Shown here: piece after piece, positions 1 through 9,222 of the stretch | Position numbering within the stretch: the first letter of the stretch is position 1 | Layout: each line of letters begins with the position of its first letter | From: Cafeteria roenbergensis | Taxonomy: Eukaryota; Sar; Bigyra; Bicosoecida; Cafeteriaceae | Length of the DNA stretch: 64,000 nt | Assembly (NCBI GenBank): GCA_008330645.1 | Contig: VLTN01000056.1 | Location: 124,001-188,000, forward strand | Reading direction: 5' to 3' | Program-made: the position numbers and the translations under genes | Notes under the pieces: generated by a model | The model's database searches: none | The model's input: the letters and a program-made list of their open reading frames with translations, nothing else | Told to the model about the DNA's origin: nothing

Positions 1-2879
1 GCCGATGTGGAACTCCAGCTCGTCCTTGCTCTTGACGGGGTCGGACGCCAAGGCGGCGGCAGCGCCGGCCGCCGACTGTTCCGCCTCCTCCTCGTCGTCG
101 TCCTCGTCGTCCGGCATGGCGCAGTCTGGCGCGAGCACGGTCCGCTGCAGCTGGGTGTGCAGCACCGACGTGCGGCCCTCGTGGCGCAGGAGCGAGGTGA
201 CGAGGAGGGGGAGGTCGCCGGGGCGGCCGCTCAGCAGGGAGGCGGGCACGCCAGCCACATGCAGTACCACGTAGCGGCCGGGCGGGGCGAGGGCTTCGCC
301 TGTGCGCTCCGCCAGCACAGACGCCAGGTCCGCGGCGGTGGCCGACGCGGTGAGCGTGGTGCCGGCGCCCACAGAGGCGGCGTAGCCAGGAGCCGACGAG
401 GCCGCGGCTGCAGACGACGCTCCGCCGGTGATGTCGACGCCTGGGCCGGTCGCGCCTGCGCGTCCCTTGCGGGCCTGCTGCGCGGTGGAGAGCTTCTCGG
501 CGCGCTCCAGGGTCATGACCTCCCCCTCAGCCGCAGCCATGGCCCGCGCTGCGTCGGCGCCCACAGCTTCGGCGGAACGCTTGGCCGACATGAAGTCAGA
601 GAAGGCGAACAGACGCGCGTACGACGGCGGGAGCGACTCCAGCTTGTCCCAGGCGGCCGTTCGGAAGGACTCCAGGCCGCGGTACCGGGCGAACCGGGAG
701 CGAGCAGGCTGCCCAACAGGCGTGTCCACCTCGTCGGGGAACTCCTTGTCCGACTCGAAGAGCTGACGCCGCGTCGCGGGGTCCGACTTGTCGGGGGGGG
801 GCGGGTCGGCCACGCCGAGGCACAACTCGCGCAGGGCGTCGTCGGCGAAGTTCTCGTCGTCATCCATATCGCGGCCGTGACCTTCCTCGTCGTCCTCGTC
901 GTCCTCGTCTTCCTCGTCGTCGTCGTCGTCCTCGTCCTCCTCGTCGATGTCGTCGGGTACGCCAGCACCGTCCTCCGCGGTAAAGTCAACGTCGTCACCC
1001 ACCAGCCAGGCGGAGCTGTAGTCGTCGATGCCCCTCTTCCGGCGGGCGTGCTCCAGCCTGCGGAGGCGCTCCGCCTCGTCGGCCACGCGCTCCTCCTCCG
1101 CCGTCGGCCAGGTCTGCTCGTCCAGGCTCGGGTCGGGGGCGGCGAGCGACTCCATCGTCTCCCCCCCGGCAGTGGCCTCCACCAGCACCGGGCCGTCGAG
1201 CCGGATGCCGGCGGTGGCAGACCTCGTCGCCGGCGCCTCTGCCCCGGCTGCAGCGGCCGCCGCCGCCGTGTTGGCGTGCGATGCCTTGAGCGGTGCCGGG
1301 TCGACCTCCTCCGTGACGCGAGCGAGGCGGAACGTCCCCATGCGGGAGACGTGAACCAGCGAGCGGGCGGAGAGCGGGGGCCCGCGGAGCCAGCCGCCGA
1401 CGACCAGCGTGCCAAAGCGCTCGGCTGGGGCGGGGGCGCCGGCGGCGGCCGCGGCGGCCGCATCAGTCGCTGCCCTGCGGGCGGCGACGTCGGCAGCGAG
1501 GGGGCACATTGGCTGGCCGGCCGCCGCGATGCCACCGGCGGCGGTGGTGATGCCTGCCGCGTGCGCAGAGCTGGTGAGCGCCTCGTCCTCCACGAAGTCG
1601 ACAGCGTGGGCGATGAGGGCTGAGCGACGCTCCCGCCAGGCGATGGCGCGGGGCTTAGCCGTGGTCACTGCGCGGATGAGGGCGGCGGTGGAGGACTGGT
1701 CCGCGGTCTTGCAGTCGTCTCCGAGCTCCGTGACAACGAGGCGGCGCCCCCACTTGAGCGCCTCCGAGCGGGCCTTCATGCTGAGCCCGTCAAGGCCCTG
1801 GAGGCACGCCGCGGTGGAGGGAAGGCCGGCCGCGCGGAGGCCGGCGAGGGCGATGTCGCCCACAGCATCGATGGCGTCGTCCGGGGACTGGGACACGTCC
1901 AACGCGAAGAGGAGGAGGTCGCAGCCGCGCGCGGCCTCCAGCGTCGCGACGAGGTCAGAGGCCGCACCGGTGCCCACGGGGCAGGACGGGTCACACGCGG
2001 CAGCCATGGCGGCATCGCCGGCGCCAGGGCCGTCTGCCACGGGGCGGGGCACGACGAAGACGGTCATCCTCTGGCGCTGGGAGCGGAACACGGCCGTGAC
2101 GGGGTTGCCGACGGCGCCGGGCACCGGGGAGGAGACCACCTCGTCACCGGACGCCACGAGCGCCGCAGCAGCCGCAGCGGCGTCCGCGGACGCGCCCAGG
2201 GCCAGGACGCCGACGACGCGAGGAGGGCCCTGGCCCGCTCCGCCGTTGAGGCCAAGGCGGCGCTCGATCATGCGCGCCTCCACCTTTTGCCGGCGCAGCT
2301 GCATGATCTGGTTGGCGCGGTCCTTGCGGGCCTTTGCCGCCGACCTGCGGCACGTGTTGGTAGGAGCGCGGCGTTGGTCGAGGGCGAGGGCGGGTCGATC
2401 AACAGCCGCGGCGCACAAGCGTGCGAACTTGCCCAACAGCAATCGCCGCTGCAAGCGACATGCGCACGACGGCTGGCCACCTCGCATCGGTGGCGCAAAA
2501 GTGCGGCACAGAGCACGCTTTGCGCCCCAGCCTTGGCAGCGGGACGGCGCTGCCTGCTGGGCTGCGGGGGCCTCAATGTTCTCGCCGGGCGAGACGCTTG
2601 CGCTCGCGGGCCGCGCTGCCACTCCCGTGGCGCAGCTCCCGTGCAGCAACCCGCGCCCGTCGCCTGCCTGCCCCCTTCCGAGACGCGCCCTCTCGCTGGC
2701 CTGTGCGCCGTTGCACGTGCTCACACAGAAGAAGCCATGCCGCCTCCACGGCGCTCGGCAACGTCGGCTCCGGCCTTTCGGCCGGCGATTCGGCGCTCCA
2801 CGGACCGCTTGCTCGCATGCGTCCCAGTCTTGTGGCCCTTGTTCTGCTGGCGCAGCTTGCCAGCCTTATGGCCCGACAT
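1..2879 (-). CDS. TSR1: Ribosome maturation factor TSR1, 3' end cut off by window edge
   Basis: TSR1 is a GTPase-like but inactive assembly factor of the 40S ribosomal subunit, acting in nucleolus and cytoplasm. Exon 1 is read as 2879-2725; its opening MSGHKAGKLRQQNKGHKTG matches the family N-terminus. Exon 2 runs from 2344 off the left edge; the junction (GT|G) keeps phase, with donor GTGAGC and acceptor CCGCAG. Exon 2 holds the basic AAKARKDRANQIMQLRRQK segment, a degenerate GTPase domain, the DDYSSAWLVGD motif, a long Asp/Glu tract near 860-950, and the signature EFPDEVDTPVG followed by YRGLESFRTAAWD and LPPSYARLFAFSDF near 630-760. The last visible residues, DPVKSKDELEFHIG, match the start of the C-terminal domain. 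The 377-base intron could hide another small exon. Identity is firm by family motifs; the exon 1 donor is inferred. Confidence 0.93.
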
Positions 2880-3096
2880 TCGGCCGCCCTTGGGCACTGG
2901 CACCCAAAGTGCAAGCCGGGAAGTCACGCTCTGCTGCGGCTCTGCGCGTGTCGGGCCGTCTTGTTCCGAGCGCCCCCCGCGCGCCGAGCCTCGACAGCCA
3001 TCAGCGGCAAACCGCGCACACTCGCCGTCGCCCATCGGGGAGCTGCGGAGGCAGCTTCGCGGCGCTGCGCGAGGGGCCAGGGCCAGCAGGCTGTGC
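2880..3096. promoter_or_regulatory. Divergent spacer between TSR1 and MOCS2
   Basis: These 217 bases separate the TSR1 start (minus) from the MOCS2A start (plus) and must contain both 5' leaders and both promoters. No TATA box or other recognisable element is visible in this GC-rich stretch. Confidence 0.5.
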
Positions 3097-3372
3097 ATGG
3101 CGACCGAGGCGCAAACTTTTCGGGTGCGCGTGCACTTGTTTGCGCGGGCCAAGGAGCTCGCGGGGGGCGCCAGCTTCGTCGACGCGGAGCTCGCTCTTGG
3201 GTCGACGGTGGGGCAGGCGCGCAAGGCTCTGGCGGCTCAGGTGCCGTCGCTTGCGGAGCTGCTCGAGAGCGCTTCCACTGCGCTAGCGCGCAACTCGGAC
3301 TTTGCGGACGACGCAGACGCCCTGGAGGATGGCGACGAGCTCGCCGTGCTGCCCCCCGTCAGCGGTGGATGA
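3097..3372 (+). CDS. MOCS2A: Molybdopterin synthase small subunit (MoaD/MOCS2A)
   Basis: This 91-residue protein is the sulfur-carrier subunit of molybdopterin synthase, which converts cyclic pyranopterin monophosphate to molybdopterin in molybdenum cofactor synthesis. The ubiquitin-like fold is recognisable from FRVRVHLFARAKELAG at the N-terminus and from the end VLPPVSGG. The terminal Gly-Gly is the site that becomes a thiocarboxylate. Length is typical for the family. The ATG at 3097 is in a weak context (T at -3, G at +4). The last 44 bases overlap, in another frame, the start of the large subunit gene, as in the bicistronic MOCS2 locus of animals. Confidence 0.93.
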   Translation: MATEAQTFRVRVHLFARAKELAGGASFVDAELALGSTVGQARKALAAQVPSLAELLESASTALARNSDFADDADALEDGDELAVLPPVSGG

Positions 3373-4015
3373 CCCCCGAGCAGCCGCCGTGTCTGTGCGC
3401 GTCACCGGCGACCCGCTCGACGCTGGAGCTGCCATCGCCGCTGTGACCCGCCCCCACGCCGGGGGCATCGGCGTGTTCGTAGGCACCACGCGCGACTCCT
3501 TCAACGGGCGGGAGGTGACCCGCCTGGAGTACGAGGCGTTCACGCCGCTGGCTGAGCGCGCGCTCGCCCGCATCGGCCAGGCCGCCGCCCGCCGGTACGG
3601 GCTGGCCGCCGTGGCAGTGTGGCATCGGGTCGGCGTCGTGGGGGTGGGGGAGGCCTCCGTGGTGATCGCCACCTCGGCCACACACCGGCGGGAGGCCATG
3701 GAGGCCGCCGCCGCCGCCATCGCGGCCGTCAAGGCCCGCGCCCCCATCTGGAAGCAGGAGTGGTACGCAGGCGACGACCGGGCTTGGAAGGAGAACTGCG
3801 AGTGCGCGCACGCCCTGCCCTCAGTGCCCGCCGCCGCCCTGCGGGGCGAGGGCGACCACCTCGACGTGGCAGCCTGGCTCGGCGAGCAGAGCCCCGCTGA
3901 CGTCGCTCGGGTGGGCAGCGCCGCAGGCAGCGCGCACAGGTCCGTCGAGCCAGCGGCAGCGCCAGCAGCGGCAGCGCCAGCAGCGGCAGCGGCTCCCGGC
4001 CTGTCCGAGGCGTAG
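3329..4015 (+). CDS. MOCS2B: Molybdopterin synthase large subunit (MoaE/MOCS2B)
   Basis: This 228-residue, single-exon protein is the catalytic subunit that partners with MOCS2A. The family motifs are in order: GIGVFVGTTRDSFNGREV, LEYEAFTPLAE, VWHRVGVVGVGEASVVIA, SATHRREAMEA, and APIWKQEWYAGDDRAWKEN. The start is placed at the ATG at 3329, which has A at -3 and G at +4. A longer reading from 3302 would begin with TTG and is not needed. The region after about residue 165 is Ala/Pro-rich and beyond the usual family end. It overlaps MOCS2A by 44 bases in a different frame, so one message probably makes both subunits. Confidence 0.93.
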   Translation: MATSSPCCPPSAVDDPRAAAVSVRVTGDPLDAGAAIAAVTRPHAGGIGVFVGTTRDSFNGREVTRLEYEAFTPLAERALARIGQAAARRYGLAAVAVWHRVGVVGVGEASVVIATSATHRREAMEAAAAAIAAVKARAPIWKQEWYAGDDRAWKENCECAHALPSVPAAALRGEGDHLDVAAWLGEQSPADVARVGSAAGSAHRSVEPAAAPAAAAPAAAAAPGLSEA

Positions 4016-4592
4016 ACGGGCGGAGCTGTCCGCCAGTGGCGAAGGGGGTTTGGGGGCCGCCGCGGTGCGGTCAGCGCTGGCCCTGGTGCCCGTGTGTGGC
4101 GGCAGCCCCTCCCGTAAGGCGAGGGGCGCGGGGCTCTGCATCCGCTGCGTGGTTCCGCTGCGTGGCTCTGCTTCCGCTGCGTGGCTCTGCTTCCGCTGCG
4201 TGGTTCCGCTGCGTGGCTCTGCTTCCGCTGCGTGGTTCCGCTGCGTGGCTCTGCTTCCGCTGCGTGGTTCCGCTGCGTGGCTCTGCTTCCGCTGCGTGGC
4301 TCTGCTTCCGCTGCGTGGCTCTGCTTCCGCTGCGTGGTACCCGCTGCGTCGCGTTGCCTCAACAGTCGCCGCTTGGAAGGCAACACCACGGCTCCGCAGC
4401 ACGCATCTCTGCGTCGAGCGCAGCTCCGCGGCCAATGACCCGACCACGAACCCGGACGCACGGAGTCTCACACAAACATATACGTGCACGGGCCAACAGA
4501 CCCCCCCCCTGCCGCTCTAGTCCTTTGCTTCGCCCACGCCCTCCCAGCAGCGGCCACGCCCCCCCCCCCGCCCGCTGCCCCGCCCGCTCGCC
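4016..4592. other. Convergent intergenic region MOCS2 / STPG-like gene
   Basis: Both neighbours end into this 577-base stretch, so it contains two 3' ends. About 220 bases are a minisatellite (4131-4352). C-rich runs lie at 4501-4508 and 4560-4570. I see no gene in it. Confidence 0.6.
4131..4352 (+). repeat. Minisatellite made of mixed 13- and 19-base units
   Basis: Two related units alternate: gctgcgtggttcc (13 bases, A) and gctgcgtggctctgcttcc (19 bases, B). After a partial B the order reads A B B A B A B A B B B, then a degenerate A. Unit B is unit A with a 6-base insertion. Neither length is a multiple of three and the array changes frame repeatedly, which argues against coding. Copies are nearly identical, suggesting recent expansion. 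Confidence 0.9.
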
Positions 4593-6446
4593 TCACACGC
4601 GCGGCATGGGGGGCCGGACGGCGTGTTCCGCGGCCCCGCCGGCGGCTCGCTGCCGCTGCGCCCGCAGCTTGGACAGGCCCCCCACCAGGGCCGCGTCCAC
4701 GTGCGCCGCGTCCTGCGCCGACGTCTTCCACGTAACCGCGGCCGCGTCCTTGCGGAACACGGGGGCCTCCCTCCCCTGCCTGCGCATCGCCGACGCGCCC
4801 TTGAACGACGTGGCAGCGTCGCGGCCGATGGTTCGGAAGTGGTCCACGCTGTAGGCGACGTCGGCGCCCTCCCCGCCGGCGTGCGCCCGCATGCGGGGGG
4901 CGCGGGAGCGCAGGGGGGAGGACTGCCCCGCGTGCCGCTGCAGAGCCGCGGCGCGGCTGATGGAGTTGGGATGCCCCCCCGTGTCCACCACGGGGTCGTA
5001 GTCCACGTCAACCACCGCAGAGCGGGCGCCGGACGTCACGGTCAGCCCCGGCACGCCGGCCCGAACAGCGATGGGGTCGCTGAACCTGGGCAGCGGGGCC
5101 GCCATGCCGCCCCTGGCGCTGTGAAGCCGCGAGGCCACGTTGTCGGCGAGCCCGCGCTTGCTGGGAGCCTGGTCGTAGGCGTACACGACGTCGGCGCCCT
5201 GCCCGCGCTCCGGCCGCCGGCCCACCGCCGGACCCTCCCGCCCCACGCGGTCGATGTGCACCCCCGCCTGGCGCCACTGAGCGGCGTCGCGCTCCGCCGA
5301 CCACCGCGACGACAGCGCCACCGTTGCGCCCCCCGGCTGCGGCCGCACTGGCCGGGCCCGCTTCCCGAACCGCGCGGCCTTGGAGATCGCCGTCGCCCCC
5401 ACGGGCGCCTTCTGCGTAGCCGCCAGCCCCCTGGTGACGTCGTACGACCCGGGGCCGGGCACCCAGTCCCGGCTGTGGCCCACGCCCCCGCCGACCCCCC
5501 CCGGCATGCTGGCCGAAACCGCCGCCGTCGCCGGCCCGCCCTTGGTGTCCACGCGCGCCCCGCCCTCGAACCGCGGCGCTGTCGAGTGCAGCTGCCCGCC
5601 CCTGCGCGGCGAGCGCTGCAGCTCTGCTGCAAGCGAAGTGGCCTCCCCCACGCTGCCCCCGGCATCCAGCGCCGCGAGCCTCCGCCGCAGGTACTCGTCC
5701 CCGGGCGGGGCGCGAAACCGCGGCTGCTTGGAGCGGAACACGCATCCGTAGTCTCTCGCGCCTTCCTTGGCCGCTCTGGCGGTGAGCGACTCCGCGTCTC
5801 TCGCCATTGACTCAACGGTCCGCTGGTCCTTTGACTCGCCGACGGAGCGCTTCGAGTCGCTGCCGAGGCGGCCACGCGCCGAGGCAGGCGGGCGCCGGGG
5901 CCCACGCTCCGTCGACGCCCGCTTCCCCATGAAACCGCCGCCGAAGCGGGGCGACGTCGACCGCATCACGCTGAACCCGCGGCCGCTCTTGGCCACAGCC
6001 ACAGCCAGGTCCGCCGTCGGCCCGCGCTCTGAGAGCCGCAGCTCCATGGCGTCCCGGGCGCCCCCGCCCGCCCGCTCCTGGGCCGTGGCCGTGAAACGGG
6101 GCGTCGACCCCATGAACGCCGTCGGCACCCGCAGCTCCGTGGGCAGCTTCGGGATTCCCCGCCCGCCGGGCCCGTTGGCCGCCCCGCTCTCGGGGGGCCT
6201 CACGCGAAACCGCTCCACCCTCGAGCGCATGCTCGAGTACTTCCGAGCCGAGTGCTCCACCTCCTGCGTGAGGGACGCGCTCGCAACCACGGTCGACGTG
6301 TAGGGCTCGTACGTCGCGTCCACAACCTCCTTGAGAGCCTTGCCGAACCGCGGCGCCTTGGAGCGGAGGATGGCGTACCCGCGGGGGCCGTGCTCCGCCT
6401 CCACGGCCATGCCCCGCTTGGGGCCGACCTTGTCGAGGTTGTACAT
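4593..6446 (-). CDS. STPG/SHIPPO-type repeat protein, probably ciliary
   Basis: This 617-residue single-exon protein carries many spaced copies of an R-S-x-x-P-R-F motif, for example ILRSKAPRFGK near residue 27, VMRSTSPRFGGG, VFRSKQPRFRA and LHSTAPRFEGG, plus a P-G-P-G-S-Y element (VPGPGSYDV). Such motifs are typical of SHIPPO/STPG (sperm-tail PG-rich repeat) proteins, several of which sit on or inside axonemal microtubules. Between motifs the chain is basic and rich in Gly, Ala and Arg with no membrane segment. A ciliary role is inferred from the motif family, not shown. The start ATG at 6446 directly precedes the first conserved segment (MYNLDKVGPKRGM). Confidence 0.75.
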   Translation of the reverse strand: MYNLDKVGPKRGMAVEAEHGPRGYAILRSKAPRFGKALKEVVDATYEPYTSTVVASASLTQEVEHSARKYSSMRSRVERFRVRPPESGAANGPGGRGIPKLPTELRVPTAFMGSTPRFTATAQERAGGGARDAMELRLSERGPTADLAVAVAKSGRGFSVMRSTSPRFGGGFMGKRASTERGPRRPPASARGRLGSDSKRSVGESKDQRTVESMARDAESLTARAAKEGARDYGCVFRSKQPRFRAPPGDEYLRRRLAALDAGGSVGEATSLAAELQRSPRRGGQLHSTAPRFEGGARVDTKGGPATAAVSASMPGGVGGGVGHSRDWVPGPGSYDVTRGLAATQKAPVGATAISKAARFGKRARPVRPQPGGATVALSSRWSAERDAAQWRQAGVHIDRVGREGPAVGRRPERGQGADVVYAYDQAPSKRGLADNVASRLHSARGGMAAPLPRFSDPIAVRAGVPGLTVTSGARSAVVDVDYDPVVDTGGHPNSISRAAALQRHAGQSSPLRSRAPRMRAHAGGEGADVAYSVDHFRTIGRDAATSFKGASAMRRQGREAPVFRKDAAAVTWKTSAQDAAHVDAALVGGLSKLRAQRQRAAGGAAEHAVRPPMPRV

Positions 6447-7213
6447 GCGGCCGCCGACGGATGACGAGCCTGCGCGCGGGCGGGGCAGCGCGCCGGGCCA
6501 AAGGGCGAGTCACAGTGCTTCACATAACGGTGCAAGGCATGGCCGCTGGGGCGTGGCGCTGCGCCGCCGCACGCGCAAAAAGGCCGGGCACATTGCCGCT
6601 GTGCCAAACCCGTGCCGGGAGTCGACAACAGCGCCTTATCGCCCCCCCCCCCCCCCCCCCGCTCCACTCCCGGCCAAGCACCAGGACGCGTGTGATGGAA
6701 GTATCCCTGGTCCAACTTGGGCTAGGGCTGGGCCGCGCGTGTGGCGCTGGCGCCGACTCGGACGCTGCCGAGGCTGGGAGCTCGCGCGGCAGTGGCTTTC
6801 GTCACAGCAACGCCCAACCCCCCACTTTTCCCGCTCGCAGGCAACGCCGGCCAACGCGCTCGACCCCGGACCGCACTGGCTGCCAGGCAGGACGCGGGCT
6901 CGAGCCGCGAGCAGCAGCTGCTCACGGGACTTGGCGCCACTTGCGTCCCTCGGCGAGGCGCTGACGAAGACGGACGTGGGGTTAATGACTCCGCCGCCAG
7001 GCATTCGCTCCGACACGCGATACAGCCGCATCCCCGTCCGCGGAGACGGCGACGCCATGGCCGCAGGGGCTGGCGCGCGAGTGCGGGAGACGGTCGGTTG
7101 CAGCGGCGGTTTTCGGCTCTGCCAGGAAATACATTCGCGGAGCACAGGGGCGCGCCCGCCAGCCAGGCGCCTGCGCGCTCACACAACCGCTCGCAGTCCA
7201 CGCGGCAACCACC
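6447..7213. other. Intergenic region upstream of the STPG-like gene
   Basis: This 767-base stretch holds the promoter of the STPG-like gene and the 3' end of the SUMF1 gene, both minus strand. The only striking element is a run of 19 C at 6642-6660. Open frames here show no recognisable protein. Confidence 0.5.
6642..6660. repeat. C19 homopolymer (G-run on the minus strand)
   Basis: Nineteen consecutive C lie about 200 bases upstream of the STPG-like start codon. On the transcribed gene's sense strand this is G19, which could fold as a G-quadruplex. It may also be a length-variable site or an assembly artefact. Confidence 0.85.
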
Positions 7214-9016
7214 TCACAGCTCGTCTGCGCCGGCAGCGGCATGCTGCCCGGGGCGGTAGCCCACCTTGGCGCCGTCCGTGACGCCCTCCGTGCTCGGAGG
7301 CACCGCATTGCCGACCTCCGGCGCGCCCACTTGGACTGCCGAGCCACTCTCGACCAGGCGCTGCTCTTCGGGCGTTGCGTCGCGCGCACAGCGCGCCCCG
7401 AGGTTGTACGCGCCAGAGTTGGCAGTGTTCTTCGTCCTGGCGGCCACGCTGCGGGCGCGGCCGAGCTCGAGGAGCAGGAGCGCGTCAGGCCGAGGTCGCT
7501 GTCGCAAGCGCCGGGCAGCGGTGCGGCACGACAGACGGGCGCCTTCTGCACACGCCCAGGTCGGCCATGCCGGCTGTGGCGCCGCAGCCTGCCCCCGCTT
7601 GCCTCTCCCACCGGCGCCCCGCTGCCCCGCAGCTCTGCTGCCCCCGCCCGCACACGGTGCGTGCCGCTCCGCTCACCGATACCTGAAGCAGTATGACTTG
7701 TGGCAAAGGAAGGATCCGCCCTTCTTCACCCACTCGACGTCGCCCGCGTCGGCTGGGGCCTGCTTGCCGCGGCAGTCCGGCGCCGGGCGCGCCGGGTCGC
7801 ACCACTCCGTCGCGGTCCACTCCCACGCGTTCCCAGCCACGCCGTGAAAGCCCCACCTGTGGCGGCCGGCAGCGTTGCGGCAGCGGCGCAGCGATCGGTG
7901 GCGTGCAATGCCTCCCCCCCCAACACTGCTGTCTCTGCAATCGTTGCAAGGCTGGGATGCGGAAGGCGGCGGGCTGCGAGGCGCGGGCAGTTGCCCGACG
8001 CCGGTTGTCACTCACTGGTTTTGCGGCCCAAACGCGTCCACGGGCGCCGCCCACTTGAACCCGTCTCTGGCTGTGTTCTTCAGCGGGAACTGGCCCTGCC
8101 AGATGTTTGCGCGATGCTTGTTGCGGGGCTTGAGCTTGTTGCCCCAGGCGTACATTCGGCCCTCTTTTCCGCCCCGTGCGGCGCGCTCCCACTCCACCTC
8201 GGTCGGGAGCCGACCGCCCGGCATGGCCCACGCGCAGAACGCGTCCGCGTCCGCGTGGGAGAGGTGCACGGCCGGATGCGAGCCGCGCCCACTTGCGTCA
8301 GATGCCGCACCTTCCGGGTGGCTCCAGCTCGCGTTGTCGCTGCGGGCCAGAGCACCGACATCCGCAGGCGGCAGGTGAAGCGACGCCGCGCTGCCCCGCA
8401 GGTGCCCCGCACGAGTGTTTGCGCCCGCGCAACTCACACTGGCAGCCACCAGGGCACGCTCTGAACCGCCTGCGTTATCGTCTGAAGGACGGCCTCATCG
8501 AGGGCCTTTTCGTGGACGAACGACCACCCGAATCGCTCAGCCTCGGTGATGTACCCGGTGGCGTTGACAAACTCGGCGAACCGGTCAATGGAGACCTGCG
8601 AGGCCTCGGCGGCAACACGCGCAGCTGCAAGCCCGGCGCGGTCGGGCGGGCAGCGACAGCCCGAACACCGCTTGGCGTGGCCGCAACCAGTCCAACGCGC
8701 ACCTCGTACTTGTCCAACACGAATGGCTTCACTGTCACGGGCCGGGCCGGTCCCTCAGCATCGAGGGGAAACTCGATGTGGTCGGTGCCAAGCCCAAATC
8801 TGCCGCCGGGAACGACGATTTGCTCCTGCGCGTGCAGCACCGTGCCGTCATTCACGCCGCCAACAACGCCATTGCGGCCGGGCTGGCTTGGCACAGCAGC
8901 GGCGACGGGCGTGGGGCGCCGTCCCGAGGGCTCACGCGAAAGTCCGGGCGGTTCGCGCGCGCCACGCCCGCAGCGAGGGCCACGGCCGCCAGCCACGCCG
9001 CGCTGTGGGCCTTCAT
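7214..9016 (-). CDS. SUMF1: Formylglycine-generating enzyme with ER-retrieval-like ADEL tail
   Basis: This enzyme oxidises a cysteine of nascent sulfatases to the catalytic formylglycine in the ER. Six exons are read: 9016-8936, 8825-8703, 8595-8438, 8339-8016, 7856-7677 and 7448-7214, giving 366 residues, close to human SUMF1 (374). All junctions keep phase and use GTGAGN or GTGCGC donors and CAG acceptors. A signal peptide (about residues 1-21, ending GVARA) comes first. Then follow GGRFGLGTDHIEFP, FVLDKYEVSIDRFAEFVNAT, PWWLPVDNASWSHPEG, GGRLPTEVEWERAARGG, GVAGNAWEWTATEWCD and GGSFLCHKSYCFRYR. Cys280 and Cys285 correspond to the catalytic pair. The protein ends GADEL, a variant of the KDEL/HDEL signal that human SUMF1 lacks. 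Identity is secure. Confidence 0.95.
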
Positions 9017-9222
9017 GGAGCGCCCGTCGCTGGTGCGGGAGGGCGTTGGGGTGTGTGCGGCGCAGCGGGCCTTGCGATCTGGAGCGCAGCTCATGCCGGG
9101 TTTGCGCTCTGCAAGCCACGCAACGGCGCGAATGTCGCGCTACGAAAACAAACGGCGGGCGCGACGCACCAAGGGGAATCTGGTCCATACGGCGCGGGTG
9201 GCAACATGAGGGCTGCGGGCGC

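Noticed and set aside
513-1535. 340-residue minus-strand frame and a 538-residue plus-strand frame over TSR1
   Set aside because: Both are Arg/Pro/Ser-rich shadows; the third minus frame carries the TSR1 motifs through the whole stretch to the window edge.
3302-3328. Nine extra N-terminal residues for MOCS2B from 3302
   Set aside because: The codon at 3302 is TTG, not ATG. The ATG at 3329 has a good context and leaves all conserved motifs intact.
3097-4015. MOCS2A and MOCS2B as one fused protein made by frameshift or unseen intron
   Set aside because: MOCS2A must end in a free Gly-Gly to work, and the stop follows it exactly; overlap with independent starts matches the known animal arrangement.
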